From: Pseudomonas citrullilanati
GTDB taxonomy: Bacteria > Pseudomonadota > Gammaproteobacteria > Pseudomonadales > Pseudomonadaceae
Assembly: GCF_030580855.1 (NCBI RefSeq)
Contig: NZ_JAUQOP010000008.1
Location: 62,001 to 126,000 of the forward strand
DNA length: 64,000 nucleotides
Direction of reading: 5' to 3'
Shown piece after piece: positions 60,840 to 64,000 of this stretch. The position numbers and the translations under genes are program-made. The notes beneath the pieces are model-generated. The model saw only the letters and a program-made list of their open reading frames with translations, was not told the origin of the DNA and made no database searches. Numbering within the stretch: position 1 is the first letter of the stretch; each line of letters opens with the position of its first letter.

Positions 60840-61291
60840 GTGTGTATCCCTAGGATGGAACGCCATTCCGCCCCCCAGCCCTGATCAAGGATAAATCGCG
60901 TCCATCGCCGGCGGCGCCAGCGTGACAGGTTCGATAGGACTGGAGGATGGACCTACAGGACCGAGCAATCGTCGGCCTCACGTTTATGTCTCTCCGGCGC
61001 TGACTTCTTGTAGGTCTTGGCTTCAGCTGAGTGAGGGACACTGCAAAACGGTTGTGTTCGGGCCAGGCGTGGCCGTGCCCGATTGTCGCAGCGGGGGGAG
61101 TTTACATAATGAAATAACCAGACCGAAGCGTCTTTTTACATTCCCGACAAAAACACTGGGTAAACGAACCCGGATAAAGGTGGCTTCCGAGCCTCCGTCA
61201 TCACGACGGCATCGGCCCACCGTGGCTTATCTGGAAACATCCGTTGCCATGTGGGACCACTCGCCCGCGAAGACAAGGGCCCTGGCGCCCG
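60840..61291. other. Intergenic region upstream of mqo
   Basis: 452 bp without a convincing gene. It holds the start region of mqo on the minus strand and is relatively AT-rich at 61105-61160. A badly diverged REP-like sequence occurs near 61249-61279 (TGTGGGACCACTCGCCCGCG). Short frames in it lack ribosome sites. No other structure was recognised. Confidence 0.6.
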
Positions 61292-62662
61292 CTAGCCGAG
61301 CAACTGGCTCAATACCGCCCGCAACTTGCCGGGCTTGACCGGTTTGTTGAGCAGCGGCGCCTCCAGTTTGCGCAGGGCCCGGCGGCACTGGTCGCTGCGG
61401 TCGGCGGTGATGATCACGGCCGGGATTGCCTGGCGGAAATGCTCGCGCAGCTGCCTGACCACGTCACAGCCCACCACCCCGTGATCGAGGTGGAAGTCCG
61501 CCAGGATCAGCTCCGGCGCCTGGCCTTGCAACACGTCGAGGGCGCCCGCTGCGTCGGTGGCGGTCAACACTTCGCAGCCCCACTGGCCGAGCAGCGCGGC
61601 CATGCTTTGCAGGATGCTCAGTTCGTTGTCGATCACCAACAGCCGACGCCCCGGCAGCGGATTGCCGGTCATCGCCTGGGCAGGCAGCTGGGTGGCAGGC
61701 AGCGGTTTCTCAGTGCAGAGCGGCACCTCGATGCTGAACACCGAGCCTCGTCCCGGTCGCGAACGGACCTGGACCCGGTAGCCGAGGATATGGGCGATGC
61801 GTTCGACGATCGCCAGGCCCAGGCCAACGCCCTTGCGATCCGCCGCCCGGCCGACATCCAGTTGGTTGAACTCGAGGAAAATCGACTCCAGGCAATCGGC
61901 GGCAATGCCGCGCCCGGTGTCCCAGACCTCCAGGCTCAGCCGCCCTCCCCGGCGCCGGGCCGCCAGGAGAATGCCGCCCTGGTCGGTGTAGCGACAGGCA
62001 TTGCTGAGCAGGTTGCGCAGGATCCGGGTCAACAACCGCAGGTCGGTCGTCACCGCTTCATCGGGAAACCGCACCCGCAGCTCCAGCCCCGCCGCCCCGG
62101 CCACCGACTGGAACTCCGAGGCCAGTGGCGCGAGCAGCTCATCCAGCCGATACGGCGCCAGGTCGGGCCTGACGGCGGCCTGGTCCAGCCGGGAGATGTC
62201 CAGCAGGTCGGTGAGCAGGTCTTCGGCGCCTTCCAGGGCCTGGTGCGTGCGCTCCACCAGCACGCGCTCGGTGCCGGGCAGTTGCCGTTCGCGCAGCGTG
62301 GCGATCAGCAGGCGCGCGGCGTTGAGCGGTTGCAACAGGTCATGGCTGGCGGCGGCCAGGTATTTGTCCTTGCTGCGGTTGGCGGCCTGGGCCGCGTCCC
62401 GGGCGTCGCGCAACTGCTGCTCGACCAACTCGCGCTGGGCGATCTGCTGTTGCAGGTTGTGGTTGGCTTCCAGCAGCGCATCGGTGCGCTCGGCCACCCG
62501 CTGCTCCAGTTGGTCATTGAGCTGCTGCAGGCGTTGCCGGGCCAACTCCAGCTCTTCGAGACGCGCCGCCAGCTCCGGGTAATGGCTCTTGCGCGTGGAG
62601 TGATTGCCCAACCCGAGCAAGCCGGCCAGGGCCTTTTGCTGCTCGTCAGAGGGCTTCGCCAT
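61292..62662 (-). CDS. ercS: Hybrid sensor histidine kinase of the ethanol-oxidation cascade
   Basis: Soluble hybrid kinase of 456 residues: long coiled coil (about 25-95), HisKA with His107 in AAASHDLLQPLNAAR, HATPase (LSNACRYT, DTGRGI, GVGLGLAI) and a C-terminal receiver with Asp389 (ELILADFHLDHGV). It overlaps ercA by 17 bp. In P. aeruginosa ErcS, beside ercA, belongs to a cascade controlling PQQ-dependent ethanol oxidation. The symbol rests on this gene order and overall domain similarity. The ATG at 62662 is chosen over earlier in-frame starts inside ercA. Confidence 0.8.
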   Translation of the reverse strand: MAKPSDEQQKALAGLLGLGNHSTRKSHYPELAARLEELELARQRLQQLNDQLEQRVAERTDALLEANHNLQQQIAQRELVEQQLRDARDAAQAANRSKDKYLAAASHDLLQPLNAARLLIATLRERQLPGTERVLVERTHQALEGAEDLLTDLLDISRLDQAAVRPDLAPYRLDELLAPLASEFQSVAGAAGLELRVRFPDEAVTTDLRLLTRILRNLLSNACRYTDQGGILLAARRRGGRLSLEVWDTGRGIAADCLESIFLEFNQLDVGRAADRKGVGLGLAIVERIAHILGYRVQVRSRPGRGSVFSIEVPLCTEKPLPATQLPAQAMTGNPLPGRRLLVIDNELSILQSMAALLGQWGCEVLTATDAAGALDVLQGQAPELILADFHLDHGVVGCDVVRQLREHFRQAIPAVIITADRSDQCRRALRKLEAPLLNKPVKPGKLRAVLSQLLG

Positions 62663-63824
62663 AGACGACCTCGACATCCCGTTGGCTCGACTCCCGAGGG
62701 TTGGTGAGGATGCAGGGGTCGTGCATCGCATGTTGCGACAGGAACGGGATGTCCGAGGTGCTCACGCCGTGCAGGCCCAGGGTTTCGTGAAAACCGATGG
62801 TGCGCTTGAGGGCGATCAGGTGCTCCACCAGGCGGGTGCGGATCTGCCGGTGGTTGAGCCCGCGGCAATCGATGCCCAGTGTCTCGGCGATCACCTTGAA
62901 GCGCTCCGGCGCCGAGGTGTAGTTGAACGCCACGACATGCTCCACCAGCACCGCGTTGCACAGCCCGTGGGGCAAGTCGAGGAAACCGCCCAGGCTATGG
63001 GACATCGCGTGGACCGCGCCGAGGATCGCGTTGGAGAACGCCAGCCCGGCCTGCATGCTGCCGAGCATGATCTTTTCCCGCAGGGCGACGTCCGCCGGGT
63101 TGGCGATCATCGGCACCAGGTTGGTGTTGATCAGGCGCATCGCTTCCAGCGCATGGGGATCGGTCAGCGGCCCGTGACCGGTGGACACGAACGCCTCAAT
63201 GGCGTGCACCAGCGCATCGATGCCGGTACAGGCCGACAGGAACGGGTCCATGCTCAGGGTGGTTTCTGGATCGATCAGCGACACGTCCGGCACCGCCGCC
63301 TTGCTGACGATGGAAAACTTCATGCGCTCTTGCTGGTTGGAGATGATCACGAACTGCGACACATCGGCCGAGGTCCCGGCCGTGGTGGGAATCAGGATCA
63401 ACGGCGGGCTGGGCACATGGAGGGTATCGACGCCCTCGAACTCGAGGATGCTGCGGCCATGGGCGACAACGATGCCGATGGCCTTGCCGCAGTCCATCGG
63501 GCTGCCGCCACCGACCGCGACGATGACGTCGCAGTGGTTCTCCCGATACAACTCGGCGCCGAGCATCACTTCCTCGACCCGAGGGTTGGGCGAGACGGCG
63601 CTGTAGAGGGCATAGTCGATGGCCTGGGCCTGGAGGCTGGCCTCGACATCGGCGACCCAGCCGGCGGCGATCACGCCGGGATCGGTCACGATCAGGACCT
63701 TGCGCGCACCGAAGGTTTTGGCGTAATTGCCGACATTGTGACGGCATCCGGCGCCGAACATGATTTCAGGGGAAACGAACTTGCGCAGCGGGCTGAGACT
63801 CATCTTTGCAGGGGCGTGGCTCAT
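62646..63824 (-). CDS. ercA: Iron-containing alcohol dehydrogenase
   Basis: Fe-ADH of 392 residues. FGAGCRHNVG and AVGGGSPMDCGKAIG are NAD-binding landmarks; metal ligands come from TAGTSADVSQFVII, DALVHAIEAF, HAMSHSLGG and DLPHGLCNAV. In P. aeruginosa ErcA is needed for induction of ethanol oxidation rather than as the main dehydrogenase. The ATG at 63824 was chosen over a longer start at 63887. It lies between the hairpin after pqqA and the overlapping ercS gene. Confidence 0.87.
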   Translation of the reverse strand: MSHAPAKMSLSPLRKFVSPEIMFGAGCRHNVGNYAKTFGARKVLIVTDPGVIAAGWVADVEASLQAQAIDYALYSAVSPNPRVEEVMLGAELYRENHCDVIVAVGGGSPMDCGKAIGIVVAHGRSILEFEGVDTLHVPSPPLILIPTTAGTSADVSQFVIISNQQERMKFSIVSKAAVPDVSLIDPETTLSMDPFLSACTGIDALVHAIEAFVSTGHGPLTDPHALEAMRLINTNLVPMIANPADVALREKIMLGSMQAGLAFSNAILGAVHAMSHSLGGFLDLPHGLCNAVLVEHVVAFNYTSAPERFKVIAETLGIDCRGLNHRQIRTRLVEHLIALKRTIGFHETLGLHGVSTSDIPFLSQHAMHDPCILTNPRESSQRDVEVVYGEAL

Positions 63825-63902
63825 TGGTAAGCCTGTTGTTATTGTCCGGGGATACTCTGAGCCTAAAGCATCCCGCCGTGAATGCAATCAGACCAATGGG
63901 TA

Positions 63903-63929
63903 GCCCGGCCTGGACGCCCCAGGCCGGGC
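63903..63929 (-). terminator. Strong hairpin between pqqA and ercA
   Basis: Perfect 11-bp GC-rich stem (GCCCGGCCTGG at 63903-63913 with CCAGGCCGGGC at 63919-63929) and a 5-base loop, just after the pqqA stop. No T-run follows, so it may be a partial terminator, an attenuator or an RNA stabiliser that lets pqqA be expressed far above ercA. Confidence 0.65.
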
Positions 63930-63935
63930 CGGCAC

Positions 63936-64000
63936 TCATCGGTTGGCGAAGTACATCGTCACTTCAAAGCCAATACGCAGGTCGGTGTAAGCGGGTTTAG
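63936..64000 (-). CDS. pqqA: PqqA precursor peptide (partial, C-terminal end)
   Basis: The last 20 codons of a PqqA peptide are visible, ending KPAYTDLRIGFEVTMYFANR. The Glu and Tyr of EVTMY are the residues joined to make pyrroloquinoline quinone. The N-terminus (likely MxWT) lies beyond the window. It is too short to appear as a normal gene call. Unusually, pqqB does not follow: the next gene on this strand is ercA. It is therefore likely an orphan or second pqqA copy, with pqqB-E elsewhere. Confidence 0.88.
   Translation of the reverse strand, partial: KPAYTDLRIGFEVTMYFANR

Noticed and set aside
61249..61279. REP element upstream of ercS end
   Set aside because: Only partial similarity to the REP consensus; mentioned as diverged within the intergenic entry, not called separately.

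Overview
The window is a GC-rich stretch of a Pseudomonas chromosome, most likely from the P. fluorescens group. The gene families point there (PvdQ-type acylase, ErcA/ErcS, PqqA, CptA, membrane-bound Mqo, aaeXAB-like efflux), as do many copies of the REP element with core GTGGGAGCGAGCTTGCTCGCGA. Coding density is high and no rRNA, tRNA, prophage or CRISPR array was recognised. The only transposon-like item is a 138-bp MITE-like element (15117-15254). Apart from the partial pqqA at the right edge, the only broken gene is a benD remnant beside pvdQ.

Left part (1-13.3 kb): a chemoreceptor and a LysE exporter, then a minus-strand operon (7687 to 3381) for a cupredoxin-like protein, a membrane GGDEF/EAL protein with a degenerate GGDEF and intact EAL, a DUF3034 outer-membrane protein and a truncated-haemoglobin lipoprotein. 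Next comes a six-gene minus-strand operon (13298 to 7865): RsbR, RsbS, RsbT, an RsbX/SpoIIE-type phosphatase fused to an RsbT-like ATPase domain, a histidine kinase and a hybrid histidine kinase. This is a complete stressosome switch apparently wired to two-component signalling rather than to a sigma factor, and it is the most interesting system here.

Middle (13.5-40 kb): LysR/LysE pair with a clear LysR box; MITE; methionine aminopeptidase coupled to a ParD-like antitoxin; aaeXAB-like efflux operon with divergent AraC regulator; GST; FAD monooxygenase-TetR pair with palindromic operator; subtilase-like protease whose catalytic Asp position holds Glu; GntR-regulated amino-acid ABC transporter with a cytoplasmic gamma-glutamyltransferase; lysine/ornithine-type decarboxylase with its antiporter; a response regulator-diguanylate cyclase pair; benD remnant; PvdQ-type acylase.

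Right part (40-64 kb): Fur-like protein, second chemoreceptor, DUF411 protein, hydrolase and 2-hydroxyacid dehydrogenase, a roughly 780-bp array of alternating REP elements, CptA phosphoethanolamine transferase, ZapE, several regulator/enzyme pairs (nitrilase-LysR, AraC-SDR with a perfect inverted repeat, thioredoxin-reductase-like enzyme-Rrf2), malate:quinone oxidoreductase with a terminator, and at the right edge ercS, ercA and the 3' end of an apparently orphan pqqA, all belonging to PQQ-dependent alcohol oxidation control.

All assignments come from reading the translated sequence and recalled family knowledge. No database search was run.
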